A DNA stretch of 64,000 bases from positions 124,001 to 188,000 of the forward strand of contig NZ_JOJL01000013.1 of NCBI RefSeq assembly GCF_000721705.1. The letters run 5' to 3'. Positions 51,557 to 60,595 of this stretch are shown piece by piece. The position numbers were made by a program, and so were the translations under genes. This stretch comes from Actinoplanes subtropicus (GTDB lineage: Bacteria; Actinomycetota; Actinomycetes; Mycobacteriales; Micromonosporaceae). Position 1 is the stretch's first letter. Each line of letters opens with the position of its first letter. The notes beneath the pieces are model-generated. The model was not told the DNA's origin and did no database searches. It worked only from the letters and a program-made list of their open reading frames with translations.

Positions 51557-53266
51557 TCAGACACCGCCGTGGCCCGCTTCGACGTCCGGCCGGCCGCCCT
51601 CCGGCCGGCTCAGCGGGCCGCGGCGGCCCTCCTTCCCCGGGATCCACCAGTTCCAGCGGCCGAGCAGGGTCATGGTGGCGGGCACGAGCAGCAGCCGTAC
51701 GACGGTGGCGTCGAGCGTGACGGCGAGAACCAGGCCGAGGCCGATCGCCTTGACCGGGGCGAAGCCGGCGGTGAGGAAGCCGGCGAAGACGACCGCGAGC
51801 AGCAGCGCCGCCGAGGTGATGATGCGGCCGGTGTGTTGCAGGCCGGTCGCGACCGCCTCGGAGGTGCCGGCGCCGGCCAGCCAGTGCTCCCGGATGCGGG
51901 AAAGCAGGAACATCTCGTAGTCGACGGAGAGCGCGAACGCGATCGCGCCGACGAGCACCGGGACGCTCAGGTGGACGGCGCCCACACCCTCGGTACCCAG
52001 CCAACCGGCGAGATGACCGTCGGCGAAGACGAACACGACCGCGCCCAGGGCGGCGCCGATGCTGAGCAGGTTGGTCAGCACGGCCTTGACCGGCAGAAGC
52101 ACCGATCGGGTGAAGAACGCGAGCAGCAGGAGAGTGCCGGCGGCGACGAGCGCGATGGCGGCCGGCCCGTGGTCATCCGGCCCGGCTTGCAGCGTGCCGC
52201 CGAAGGCGCGGATCCGCTCCCGCATCCCGGCCAGGCCGCGCCCCCGGTCGCCGGCTGCCGTCCCCCGCGGTCGAAGGAGCAGCCGTGCCGGAGCGGCCGC
52301 GCGCGGATCCGGCCGCCGGCCGTCGTCGCGGACGTCGACCGCCAGCTCCTCGTCCCGCCACTCCAGCGCCACCGTGACCCGGCCGGCTCGCGCGTGCTTG
52401 ACGGTGTTCGTCAGCGCCTCCTGAATGATCCGGTAGACCGCCGCGGCCAGATCGCCCGGCACCGGGACCGGGAGACCGCGGACGACCAGGCTCGCGTCGA
52501 GGCCGGCCGAGCGGGTCCGCGCCACCAGCGCCGGCAGCTCCCCCAGCCCCGGCGCCGGCCGGCGGGACGGTTCGTCGGCACGGAGCACGCCGAGCGCCCG
52601 GTCGAGCTGCGCGACCGCCTCCCGCCCGGTGGCCGAGATCGTCTCGAACGCCGCCTGGGCCCGGTCGCGGTCGCCGGCCAGCACGGCGCCCGACTCCGCC
52701 TGGACGACCATGAGCGTGACCGAGTGCGCCACGATGTCGTGGATCTCGCGCGCGATGCGTTCCCGTTCCCGTACGGCGACCGCCTCCGTCTCCTCGGCGG
52801 CGCGCTGCTCCAGCAGGGTTATCCGGTCGCGCCGGGCGCCCATGGCGGCGCCGGTGGCGTAGGCGACGACGAACGGCAGCGCCGCGGTGGCCAGCACGGA
52901 GGGCCGCTGGCCGAGCAGCACGAGCACGGCCACCGCCAGGCCGGCGCCGGTGGTGGCCGCGGCGATCACCCGCCAGACCGGGGGCGCGACCATCGCCACC
53001 GTGTAGGTGGCGACGAGTTGCCCGTACGGAAGCGGAATGTGGTTTTGTATCCCGGTCGCCGCGAGTCCCAGCGTGCCCGCCCCGACCGCCGCCGCCACCG
53101 GCAACGGGTGGCGCCGGCGCCAGACCAGCGGCCCGGAGGCCAGCGCCGCCAGCGCGAACAGTGACCAGTCGGCGGTCGCCATCGCCTTCACCGGCAGCGC
53201 CACCGTCGCGAGGTAGCACACGACCGCGACGCCCACGTCGAAGACGCGTTCCCGCCGCTCGCCCAC
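51557..53266 (-). CDS. In-frame chimera: histidine kinase joined to MMPL transporter tail
   Basis: A 569-residue open frame made of two unrelated parts. Residues 1-365 are a NarL-type sensor kinase: about five transmembrane segments, HisKA_3 with phospho-acceptor H176 (REIHDIVAHSVTLM), N-box IQEALTNTVKHA and G-box GRGLAGMRERIRAFGG. Residues 368-569 are the last third of an MMPL/RND exporter, with LLLLAFFTRSVLLPVKAVLTN, VDYEMFLLSRIREHW and five transmembrane segments. The kinase lacks its last dozen residues and the transporter its first two thirds; the response-regulator gene normally behind such a kinase is absent. A multi-kb in-frame deletion at about 52167 explains this best. Confidence 0.85.
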   Translation of the reverse strand: MGERRERVFDVGVAVVCYLATVALPVKAMATADWSLFALAALASGPLVWRRRHPLPVAAAVGAGTLGLAATGIQNHIPLPYGQLVATYTVAMVAPPVWRVIAAATTGAGLAVAVLVLLGQRPSVLATAALPFVVAYATGAAMGARRDRITLLEQRAAEETEAVAVRERERIAREIHDIVAHSVTLMVVQAESGAVLAGDRDRAQAAFETISATGREAVAQLDRALGVLRADEPSRRPAPGLGELPALVARTRSAGLDASLVVRGLPVPVPGDLAAAVYRIIQEALTNTVKHARAGRVTVALEWRDEELAVDVRDDGRRPDPRAAAPARLLLRPRGTAAGDRGRGLAGMRERIRAFGGTLQAGPDDHGPAAIALVAAGTLLLLAFFTRSVLLPVKAVLTNLLSIGAALGAVVFVFADGHLAGWLGTEGVGAVHLSVPVLVGAIAFALSVDYEMFLLSRIREHWLAGAGTSEAVATGLQHTGRIITSAALLLAVVFAGFLTAGFAPVKAIGLGLVLAVTLDATVVRLLLVPATMTLLGRWNWWIPGKEGRRGPLSRPEGGRPDVEAGHGGV

Positions 53267-53429
53267 GAGAGTCAGTATCGGCCCCGCCCGGCTTCGAGCG
53301 CCTCACTCCGGAGAACCAGATCGACCCCGATCGTGGTCCGCTGATCGGGTGACAGCGAGGGCCGGTTCGCCGGTCCGGCCCTAGCGTGGACCGCGCTGCC
53401 ACGGCCACATGACGAGGAGGCGAGCATCA

Positions 53430-54743
53430 ATGGATCACGCTGTTCTGCCGGTACGGACGGGTAGTTACCGCAAGGTGCTGGCCGCCGCGAGCATCGGCAG
53501 CTTCATCGAGATCTATGACGCCGTGCTGTACGGGTATTTCGCGACCGTGCTGGCCGGCCAGTTCTTCCCCGCGAAGGACCGGACGGCCGCGCTGCTCGCC
53601 ACCTTCGCGATCTTCGCGATCGGCTTCCTGGTCAACCCGATCGGCGCGGTGATCTTCGGGCATCTGGGTGACCGGGTCGGGCGCCGGTCCGCGCTGGCCG
53701 CCTCGCTGCTGATGATGACGGTGGCCACGATGACGTTCGGGCTGCTGCCCACGTACGGGAAGGCCGGTGTGCTCGCCCCGGCCCTGCTGCTGGCCTGCCG
53801 GATCCTGCAGGGGTTGTCGGTCAGCGCCGAGATTCCCGGCGCCCAGCTGCTGCTGATGGAGTACGCGCCGGCCGGCCGGGAGGGGCGCAACGTCGCGCTC
53901 AACAACGTGGCCGGCAATCTCGGCGGGGCCACCGCGGCCGTGGCCGGGCTGGTGCTGGCCCGCTCGCTGGCGCCGGCGGACCTGGCCGGCTGGGGGTGGC
54001 GGGTGGCGTTCCTGGCCGCGGCGCCGATCGGCCTGGTCGGGCTCTACCTGCGGACCCGGCTGCTGGACAGCCCGGCGTTCGCCGCGCTCGGCGAGATGGC
54101 CCGGCAGGGCCGCGCCCCGCTGTCCCGCGCGCTCACCACCGCGAAGCGCGGGATGCTCGTGCTGGCCGGCTGGACCGCCGCCTCCGCGGTGGGCGGCTTC
54201 CTGCTGGCCGGCTTCCTGCCCAGCTACCTCATCGCGGTCGCCGGGCTGTCCGCCTCCGACGCGTTCACCGCGAACCTGGTCGCCATCCTGCTGCAGGCGG
54301 TCTCCACCCTGGCCGGCGGGTACCTGGTCGACCGGTTCCCGCTGCGCCGGGTGGCCATCGCGATCATGGCCGGCATCGCGGTCACCGTCGTGCCGGGGTT
54401 CCTGCTGATCACCGGGTCGCACACGCTGACCGGGGCGCTGGTCGGCCAGGGCATCTGGGCGATCTTCATCGGCGCCACCTACACGGTCGGCAGCGTGCTG
54501 GCCCTCACGCTGTTCCCGGTGCCGATCCGGTTCACCGCCCTGGCGGTGGCCTTCAACGTCGGGATCACGCTGTTCGGCAGCACCGCCCCGTACGTGTCGA
54601 CCTGGCTCGTGGCGGCGACCTCCTCCCCGCTCGCGCCCGGCGTCTACCTGGCCGTGGTCGCGGTCATCGGCCTGGTGGCGGTCGCCGCCGGCCTGCCCGC
54701 GCGCCGCACCGAGCGCCCCGCCGAGCGGATGGTGACCCGGTAG
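53430..54743 (+). CDS. MFS transporter, metabolite:H+ symporter (MHS) type
   Basis: A 437-residue inner-membrane transporter with 12 predicted segments. MHS hallmarks are SIGSFIEIYDAVLYGYFATVL in segment 1, FGHLGDRVGRRSAL between segments 2 and 3, and RILQGLSVSAEIPGAQLLLMEY in segment 4-5 (usual form GEWGGA replaced by SAEIPGA). It may carry a carboxylate, betaine or similar solute. GAGGAGG lies before the ATG; an upstream ATG would add seven residues. Confidence 0.88.
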   Translation: MDHAVLPVRTGSYRKVLAAASIGSFIEIYDAVLYGYFATVLAGQFFPAKDRTAALLATFAIFAIGFLVNPIGAVIFGHLGDRVGRRSALAASLLMMTVATMTFGLLPTYGKAGVLAPALLLACRILQGLSVSAEIPGAQLLLMEYAPAGREGRNVALNNVAGNLGGATAAVAGLVLARSLAPADLAGWGWRVAFLAAAPIGLVGLYLRTRLLDSPAFAALGEMARQGRAPLSRALTTAKRGMLVLAGWTAASAVGGFLLAGFLPSYLIAVAGLSASDAFTANLVAILLQAVSTLAGGYLVDRFPLRRVAIAIMAGIAVTVVPGFLLITGSHTLTGALVGQGIWAIFIGATYTVGSVLALTLFPVPIRFTALAVAFNVGITLFGSTAPYVSTWLVAATSSPLAPGVYLAVVAVIGLVAVAAGLPARRTERPAERMVTR

Positions 54744-54758
54744 TCGCACAGTTACCGG

Positions 54759-57040
54759 ATGGCGTCCAGCGAGATCGGCAACCTGCCTACGGAGCTGACC
54801 AGCTTCGTCGGCCGCCGCCACGACGTGGCCGAGGTCAAGCGGCTGCTGCCGGCTGCCCGGCTGGTGACGGTGACCGGGGTGGGCGGGGTCGGCAAGACGC
54901 GGCTCGCGCTGCGCGTCGCGCGGCAGCTGCACCGGAGCTTCCCCGGCGGGGTGTGGCTGGTCCAGCTGGATCGGCTCCGCGACCAGTCGCTGCTGGCCCT
55001 GACCGTCGCCGGCACGCTCGGCCTGGTGGAGCAGCCCGGCCGGGCGGCCGCCGAGGTGCTGGCCGAGTACCTTCGCGGCCGGCGGGTGCTGCTCCTGCTG
55101 GACAACTGCGAGCACCTGGTGGACGCGGTCGCCAAGCTCGCCGACCGGCTGCTGAGCTCCGCCGCCGGCCTGCGCGTGCTGGCCACCAGCCGGGAGCCGC
55201 TGGGCATCGGCGCGGAGACCGTCGTGGAGCTGCCGCCGCTGCCCACCCCGGACCCGTCCCGCCCGGTCGACCGGGCCGAGCTGCTGCGCTCGGACGCCGT
55301 GGCGCTGTTCACCGAGCGGGCCGCGACCCTGCTGCCGGGCTTCGAGGTCACCGAGGTCAACCAGGCCGCCGTGGTGGAGATCTGTCACCTGGTGGAGGGC
55401 CTGCCGCTGGCCGTGGAGCTGGCGGCCACCTGGCTACGGGTGCTCAGCCCCGGGCAGATCCGCGACCGCCTGACCGACCGGCTGGCCCTGCTCACCCGCG
55501 GCAGCCGCCTGGTGCCCGACCGGCAGCAGACCCTGCGCGGCTGCATCGACTGGAGCTACGAGTTGTGCACCCGGGCCGAGCGGCGGCTGTGGGCACGGTT
55601 GTCGGTTTTCGCCGGCGGCTTCGACATCGAATCCGTGGCGCGGGTCTGCGACGGCGGGGAGACCGCCCCGGACTACCTCGGCGACGTGCTCGAATCGCTG
55701 CGGCACAAGTCCGTCCTGCTCGGCGACGAGTCCGCCGGCCGCTATCGGATGCTGGAGACGCTGCGGGAGTACGGCGGCCGCCGGCTGGCCGAGGAACCCG
55801 ACCATGGGCTGATCGCCCGGCGCCACCGCGACCACTACGCGGCGATGGCCGCCCGCGCGGAGGCCGCCTGGACCGGGCCCGAGCAGCTGAGCTGGGCCCG
55901 CACGCTGACCCGCGAGCACGCGAACCTGCAGCTGGCGATGGAGTACTGCCTGCGCGAACCGGACCAGGCGGGCGCGGCGCAGGACCTGGCGGCGCGCCTG
56001 TGGTTCTTCTGGATCGCCTGCGGCTTCCTGCGCGAGGGCCGTTACTACCTCGACCGGGCGGTCGCGCTCGGCGGCGTGGGCCGGGCTCGCCGGTGGGCGC
56101 TGTGGGCCTGCGCGTTCGTCGCGGGCAGCATGAACGACCTGGGCATCGCCGAGACGCTGGCGAGGCAGTGCCACGCCGAGGCGGTGGAGGCCGGCGACCG
56201 GCGGCTGACGATCTGCGCCACCGAGGTCCGGGGGATGATCCACGCGATTCGGGGCGACCTCGACCCGGCCATTGACCTGTTGCGGGAGTGCGAGGACTAC
56301 TACGGCGGCCTCGATCGGATCGACGTGGGCCGGCTGCGCACCCTGCCGATGCTCGGCGTGACGCTGGTGATGCGCGGCGACCTCGACGCCGCGCTCGGCT
56401 CGCGCCGAAGTGCCGGCGGCTGTGCGAGAGCCTCGGCGAGCAGTGGCAACGATCGTACGTGCACCACTTCGTGGGCCTGGCCCTGCGCGGCAAGCACGAT
56501 CCGGCCGGCGCGGTGCGGAACCTGACCACCGCGATCGCGACCAAGCACCAGTTCCACGACATCGTCGGCCTGATCATGTGCCTGGAGCCGCTGGCCGGCG
56601 CGCACGCCGACCTGGGCGACGGCGAGCGGGCCGCCCGGCTGCTCGGTGCCGCGGAGAACCTGCGGCATTCGTACGGGCTGCAGGCGTTCGGTTCGGCGTT
56701 CCACTCCGGTGAGTATCAGCAGGTGGAGCGGCGAGTGCGGGAGTTGCTCGGCGCGGCCGGGTACGACGCGGCCGTCGGCCAGGGGCTCGCCATGGATCTC
56801 GACGGGCTCGTCGCGTACGCGGTCGCCGAGCGCCGCCCGCCGGACTCCCGCGACCCGCTGACCCGCCGCGAGCGGGAGGTCGCCGAGCTGGTCGGCGACG
56901 GGCTCACCAACGCGGAGATCGCCGCCCGCCTGGTCGTCTCGACCCGTACCGCCGAGTCGCACGTGCAGAACGGCATGACCAAGCTGGGGTTCACCAACCG
57001 CGCCCAGCTCGCCGCGTGGATCACAGCACGCCGTACCTGA
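54759..57040 (+). pseudogene. LuxR-type ATPase regulator, frameshifted
   Basis: A large regulator of about 760 residues split by a frameshift near 56400. Frame 1: GNLPTELTSFVGRRHDV, P-loop VTGVGGVGKTRLAL, VLLLLDNCEHLVDAV and EGLPLAVELAATWL, the NB-ARC-like ATPase of SARP/LuxR-type regulators, then TPR-like helices up to MRGDLDAALGS. Frame 2 continues APKCRRLCESLGEQWQRSY and ends with a LuxR HTH (LTRREREVAELVGDGLTNAE). One missing base in gctcggctcgcgccgaagtg explains the break. If real, the ATPase and DNA-binding parts are uncoupled. Confidence 0.8.
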
Positions 57041-57147
57041 GGTTTCGAAAGCCTTTTCGGTATTCATGCAAAGATGTCGATGCGATCTCGCTCCCTTGCT
57101 GGTATGGTCCCGCGGACAGAGACGACAGCTACTCCGAAATGTTTCGG
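57041..57147. promoter_or_regulatory. GAAA/TTTC inverted repeats before CBM2-metalloprotease
   Basis: CCGAAA-TG-TTTCGG (57134-57147) lies directly before the RBS, and TTTCGAAA (57043-57050) about 85 bases upstream. Both are palindromes with AT-rich centres and are likely operator sites. The regulator is not evident. Confidence 0.45.
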
Positions 57148-57167
57148 CGAGACAGGGAGGGATGACA

Positions 57168-58262
57168 ATGCGACGAACCGTGGTACGCGCCTCGGCCTTC
57201 GGGCTGGCGGCCGGCCTCGCCACCGCGCTGGCGGCGACGACGCTGACGGCGAACGCCGCCACGGCCGGCTGCCAGGTGTCCTACACGATCAGTTCGCAGT
57301 GGCAGGGCGGCTTCGGCGCGAACGTGGCGATCACCAACCTCGGCGATCAGCTCACCTCGTGGACGCTGCGCTGGTCGTACGGCGCGGGCCAGACGGTGAC
57401 CCAGGCGTGGAACGCCACCGTGACCCAATCGGGCTCCGCGGTCACCGCGGTCAATGTCGGCTACAACGGCACGATCGCGACCAACGGCACCGCCAGCTTC
57501 GGTTTCAACGGCGCGTGGACCGGCTCGAACCCGGCGCCCACCAGCTTCACGCTGAACGGGGTGGCCTGCACCGGCGGCGTCGCGACGAGTGGCCCGACCA
57601 CGCCGCCCACCACGTCACCGACGACGCCACCCACCACCGCGCCGACCACGTCGCCGACCAGCGGTCCCCCGCCGTCCAGGACGGTCCGGGTGTTCTGGCT
57701 CAAGCCCACCGACGTGGCGTACGACCAAAGGTATCCGGACGGCATCGCCGCCGTGATGCGCGAGGCCCAGAAGTACTACAAGCAGGAGCTGGGTAGGACC
57801 TTCACGCTGAACAACACCGTCGTCGAGGTGGTCGACGGCGAGCACGACCGGAACTGGTACATCACCACGAACTGCACTGGCAGCGACCACTACTGGTGCG
57901 TGGTCGGCAACATGCACCAGGAGTTGTTGCGCCGGTTCGGCATCAGCAACCCGGACAGCCGGTGGCTGTGCGTCGGCGAGATCAGCGCCGAGGAGACGAA
58001 CCAGTCGGGCGGCGGCGCGAGCGTCGGCTGGGTCACGCTCAGCGGCCACGACGCGGACGGCGCGGCCGGCATCAACGGGCCGATGAACCGGTGGTACGGC
58101 GGCATGGTGCACGAGCTGGGCCACGCCTTCGGCCTGCCGGACTCCACGTCGACCGACGGCACGCCGATGTCGGCGAGCCTGTACGACTATCCGAACACCC
58201 ACTTCAGCCAGGCCCAGAAGAACTCCATCCTGAGCGGGCCGTACGGCGGCTTCCTGTCCTGA
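57168..58262 (+). CDS. Secreted zinc metalloprotease with N-terminal CBM2
   Basis: A 364-residue exported protein. Signal peptide about 1-30; CBM2 about 33-135 (CQVSYTISSQWQGGFGANVA, WTLRWSYGAGQTVTQAWNA); a Thr/Pro linker; then a metallopeptidase-like domain about 160-364 with the extended zinc motif HELGHAFGLPD (HExxHxxGxxD) near residue 320. The CBM2 would fix the protease on cellulose or chitin. The combination is uncommon. ATG 57168 has GGGAGG at 7 bases; ATG 57162 is too close to it. Confidence 0.88.
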   Translation: MRRTVVRASAFGLAAGLATALAATTLTANAATAGCQVSYTISSQWQGGFGANVAITNLGDQLTSWTLRWSYGAGQTVTQAWNATVTQSGSAVTAVNVGYNGTIATNGTASFGFNGAWTGSNPAPTSFTLNGVACTGGVATSGPTTPPTTSPTTPPTTAPTTSPTSGPPPSRTVRVFWLKPTDVAYDQRYPDGIAAVMREAQKYYKQELGRTFTLNNTVVEVVDGEHDRNWYITTNCTGSDHYWCVVGNMHQELLRRFGISNPDSRWLCVGEISAEETNQSGGGASVGWVTLSGHDADGAAGINGPMNRWYGGMVHELGHAFGLPDSTSTDGTPMSASLYDYPNTHFSQAQKNSILSGPYGGFLS

Positions 58263-58272
58263 CAAACGCGTG

Positions 58273-58300
58273 CGGCCGGTGGGAGCGCTCCCGCCGGCCG
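58273..58300. terminator. Long palindrome after CBM2-metalloprotease, containing a CebR-like box
   Basis: A 28-bp palindrome with one mismatched pair (CGGCCGGTGGGAG / CGCTCCCGCCGGCCG) between convergent genes. Its core TGGGAGCGCTCCCG (58280-58293) matches the CebR cellulose-repressor site TGGGAGCGCTCCCA at 13 of 14 positions. Position after a stop favours a terminator. Confidence 0.6.
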
Positions 58301-58317
58301 AGCGTGTCCGGCGGCCG

Positions 58318-59913
58318 TCACGAGGAGGCGCCGACCTGGTTACGTCCGGCCCGTTTTGCCTGGTAGAGGTGCTTGTCGGCGCGTCGTAGCAGGGTGGACA
58401 GGGTGTCGCCGGGGAGCGCGACGGTGACCCCGATGCTGGCGGTGACGGGCATCCGTACGCCGTGCTCCGGCCACGGCTGGCCGGCGATCGTACGGCGCAT
58501 CTGCTCGCATTTGGCGATCGCGGCCGCCTTCGACGAGTTCACGAGCACGACGACGAACTCCTCGCCGCCGAGCCGCGCGGCGAACGACTCCGGTCCGCAG
58601 GCCTGTTCCAGAATCCCGGCCACGACCCGGAGCACGGCGTCGCCCGCGTCGTGCGTATACCGGTCGTTCACCTGCTTGAAGTGGTCGAGATCGAGCAGGC
58701 ACAGGACGAACCGCGGGCCGGCCGGGCCGTCGTCGAGCAGGACGGCGAGGCGGCCTTCCAGGTACCGCCGGTTCCACAGCCCGGTCAGCGGGTCGCGCTC
58801 GGCCAGCTCGCGATAGCGCTGGCCCTCCCGGCGGACCTGCTCGAAATCGAACAGGGCGCGCATCACCGACGCGACCGCGTCGCCGTCGGCGGAACGGACC
58901 CGCTCCCACTCGGTGTGGAAGTCGACCATGTCTTCGTACGCGGTGCGGTGGTCGCCGGTCGCCGCGTGGATCGCGGCGAGCTTCCGCAGCGCCATGGCCG
59001 CGTGCCTGCCCAGGCCGGCGTCCGTGGCCAGCTTCCGGCTGCGTTCCGCCGCGCGCAGGGCCGCCACGTGGTCGCCGGCGCGTAGCTTGAGCTCCGCGTA
59101 GGTGAGCAGGGCCGCGACGTCCGAGCCGGCGTCGGTGTAGTTGACACGCCGGGCCACCGCCTCCCTGATCAGGCGTTCCGCCTCGGCCGCCTGCCCGCGC
59201 TCCAGGAGCACCGCGGCGACCGTGTCGACCACGGCGGCGTTCAGCTGCAGTCCGTTCGCGACCGCCACCGCCCGGAGACGTTCGACCGCCGCGAACGCTG
59301 CCGGAATGTCCCCCGTCTCGTACAACGTATAGGCGAGGTTGTTGAGGTTGGCGATGACCATCACCGGGTCGCCCAACGCCCGCGCCAGCTCGTCGGCCCG
59401 GTCGAACAACGCCGGCGTGACGGTGCCCTCGAAGCGCTGGCAGTTGGTCAACATGGCCAGGATCAGCGCATGGTCGGCCTGCATCGCCAGCGGCGCGGAG
59501 TCGTCGAGCAGCCGCACCGAGGCCTGCGCGTGCGGCAGCGACTCCGCCCACGCGCCGAGCCGGTGCAGCCCGGTCGACAGCAAAGCGTGCCCGCGGGCCG
59601 TGACCAGCAGGTCGCCCGTCGAGTCGGCCCAGCGCAGCATGTCCTGGACGATGCTCAGCCCGTCGTTCACGTGCCCGGTACGGCTGAGCATCTCCGCCCG
59701 GCCCAGCCGGCCGAGGGCCCGGATTCGCTCGAACCCGCACTCGGCGGCCCGCTCCGCCAGCGCGTCGGCCCGCTCCAGCAGCCCGTCGAGGTTGTCGTAC
59801 GCCGTCGTGATCAGCGCCATCGCCTCGGCCATCAGCTCGCCCTCGAGCCGAGCACGCGCGTCCGGCGGACGGGCTGGGCCGTCCGTGCCGACCGCTGCGT
59901 TCTCTGTCGACAA
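58318..59913 (-). CDS. TPR-GGDEF diguanylate cyclase
   Basis: A 531-residue soluble protein. Residues about 25-340 are helical TPR-like repeats (ANLNNLAYTLYETGDIPAAF, RKLAAIHAATGDHRTAYEDM). The GGDEF domain runs about 365-528, with LTGLWNRRYLEGRL, LDLDHFKQVNDRY and the active site RLGGEEF. No RxxD inhibitory site precedes it, in contrast to the other cyclase in this window. The start is TTG with GGAGCG upstream. The TPR part probably binds a partner or ligand. Confidence 0.9.
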   Translation of the reverse strand: MSTENAAVGTDGPARPPDARARLEGELMAEAMALITTAYDNLDGLLERADALAERAAECGFERIRALGRLGRAEMLSRTGHVNDGLSIVQDMLRWADSTGDLLVTARGHALLSTGLHRLGAWAESLPHAQASVRLLDDSAPLAMQADHALILAMLTNCQRFEGTVTPALFDRADELARALGDPVMVIANLNNLAYTLYETGDIPAAFAAVERLRAVAVANGLQLNAAVVDTVAAVLLERGQAAEAERLIREAVARRVNYTDAGSDVAALLTYAELKLRAGDHVAALRAAERSRKLATDAGLGRHAAMALRKLAAIHAATGDHRTAYEDMVDFHTEWERVRSADGDAVASVMRALFDFEQVRREGQRYRELAERDPLTGLWNRRYLEGRLAVLLDDGPAGPRFVLCLLDLDHFKQVNDRYTHDAGDAVLRVVAGILEQACGPESFAARLGGEEFVVVLVNSSKAAAIAKCEQMRRTIAGQPWPEHGVRMPVTASIGVTVALPGDTLSTLLRRADKHLYQAKRAGRNQVGASS

Positions 59914-60078
59914 AGGCGCTCCAGAGCCGGGGCTTGTGGGCGAACACGCTCACCCTATGGGGTCGGGTCACTTCGCACATCACCCTGTCTCTCGTCCAAC
60001 GTAGATCCGTTCGGGCGATGGGCTCCGCGACCGATACGCGACTGACTTGGTGAGTCGCCGCCGGGAGAATCGGTTGTC

Positions 60079-60447
60079 GTGGGAATTCGGCAGGGAAGCG
60101 GGTGCGGCCTTGCCGTACTCGGAGTGATGGTCGTACCGCTCGGCCTGACCTGGCTGGTGCTGCACTGGGCCGGCGCCGACGGGTGGCTGGCGCTCAGCAC
60201 CGCGGCCACCGTCGTGGTGCTCTTCGCCGCGCTCGCGCTGGGCGTGGTCGCGCTGCTCACCGACCAGGTGCCGCACCCGCTGCCCCGCCGGGTCCACCTG
60301 GCCTGGCTCCTGCCCGTCATTCCGGTCGTGGCCGTGGCCTCGACCGTCGCCGCCTGGATCACCAGGGATTCCGGCCTGGCCCCGATCCCCTGGCTGTCCG
60401 GGACGGCCTTGTTCATCACGGCCTGGGTCGTGCTGAGCGGTCTCTAG
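60079..60447 (+). CDS. Small membrane protein, unknown
   Basis: A 122-residue protein with four hydrophobic segments: LAVLGVMVVPLGLTWLVL, LSTAATVVVLFAALALGVVA, WLLPVIPVVAVASTVAAW and ALFITAWVVLSGL. No family recognised. GTG start with GGGAGAA about 15 bases upstream, not ideal. The stop codon lies in a hairpin (CTAGCA-AAGC-TGCTAG) that begins the leader of the next gene. Confidence 0.6.
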   Translation: MGIRQGSGCGLAVLGVMVVPLGLTWLVLHWAGADGWLALSTAATVVVLFAALALGVVALLTDQVPHPLPRRVHLAWLLPVIPVVAVASTVAAWITRDSGLAPIPWLSGTALFITAWVVLSGL

Positions 60448-60459
60448 CAAAGCTGCTAG
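60444..60459 (+). promoter_or_regulatory. Hairpin or operator ahead of the leader ORF
   Basis: Perfect 6-bp arms CTAGCA / TGCTAG around AAGC. It overlaps the stop of the small membrane protein; TAGTCT at its right edge could be a -10 box. It could be an operator or a weak terminator. Confidence 0.4.
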
Positions 60460-60499
60460 TCTGGCCGGGGCCGTGCGAGAGACCGAGGAGGTGGTACCC

Positions 60500-60550
60500 G
60501 TGAACGTATCGACATGGGTGCTCCCCCGCGGGGTCACGGCCGGGCGATAG
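60500..60550 (+). CDS. 16-residue leader peptide with strong RBS
   Basis: GTG opens VNVSTWVLPRGVTAGR and stops at TAG. The ribosome-binding site GAGGAGGTGG is the strongest in this region and spaced 5-6 bases. A stem-loop (CGGGAG at 60557, CTCCCG at 60578) follows, ending 12 bases before the hydrolase ATG and close to its weak RBS AAAGG. The layout is that of a regulatory leader or a small-protein gene. No database family comes to mind. Confidence 0.45.
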   Translation: MNVSTWVLPRGVTAGR

Positions 60551-60556
60551 GTCGTC

Positions 60557-60583
60557 CGGGAGCGCCGATCACGAGCACTCCCG
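60557..60583 (+). promoter_or_regulatory. Stem-loop between leader ORF and hydrolase
   Basis: Arms CGGGAG / CTCCCG, 15-base loop, just before the hydrolase RBS. With the leader ORF it could form an attenuation or translation-control element. Confidence 0.4.
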
Positions 60584-60595
60584 AAAGGCACGACC

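Noticed and set aside
58280..58293. CebR operator controlling a cellulase gene
   Set aside because: It lies after stop codons in a convergent gap, not at a promoter, so I listed it as terminator with a remark rather than as an operator.
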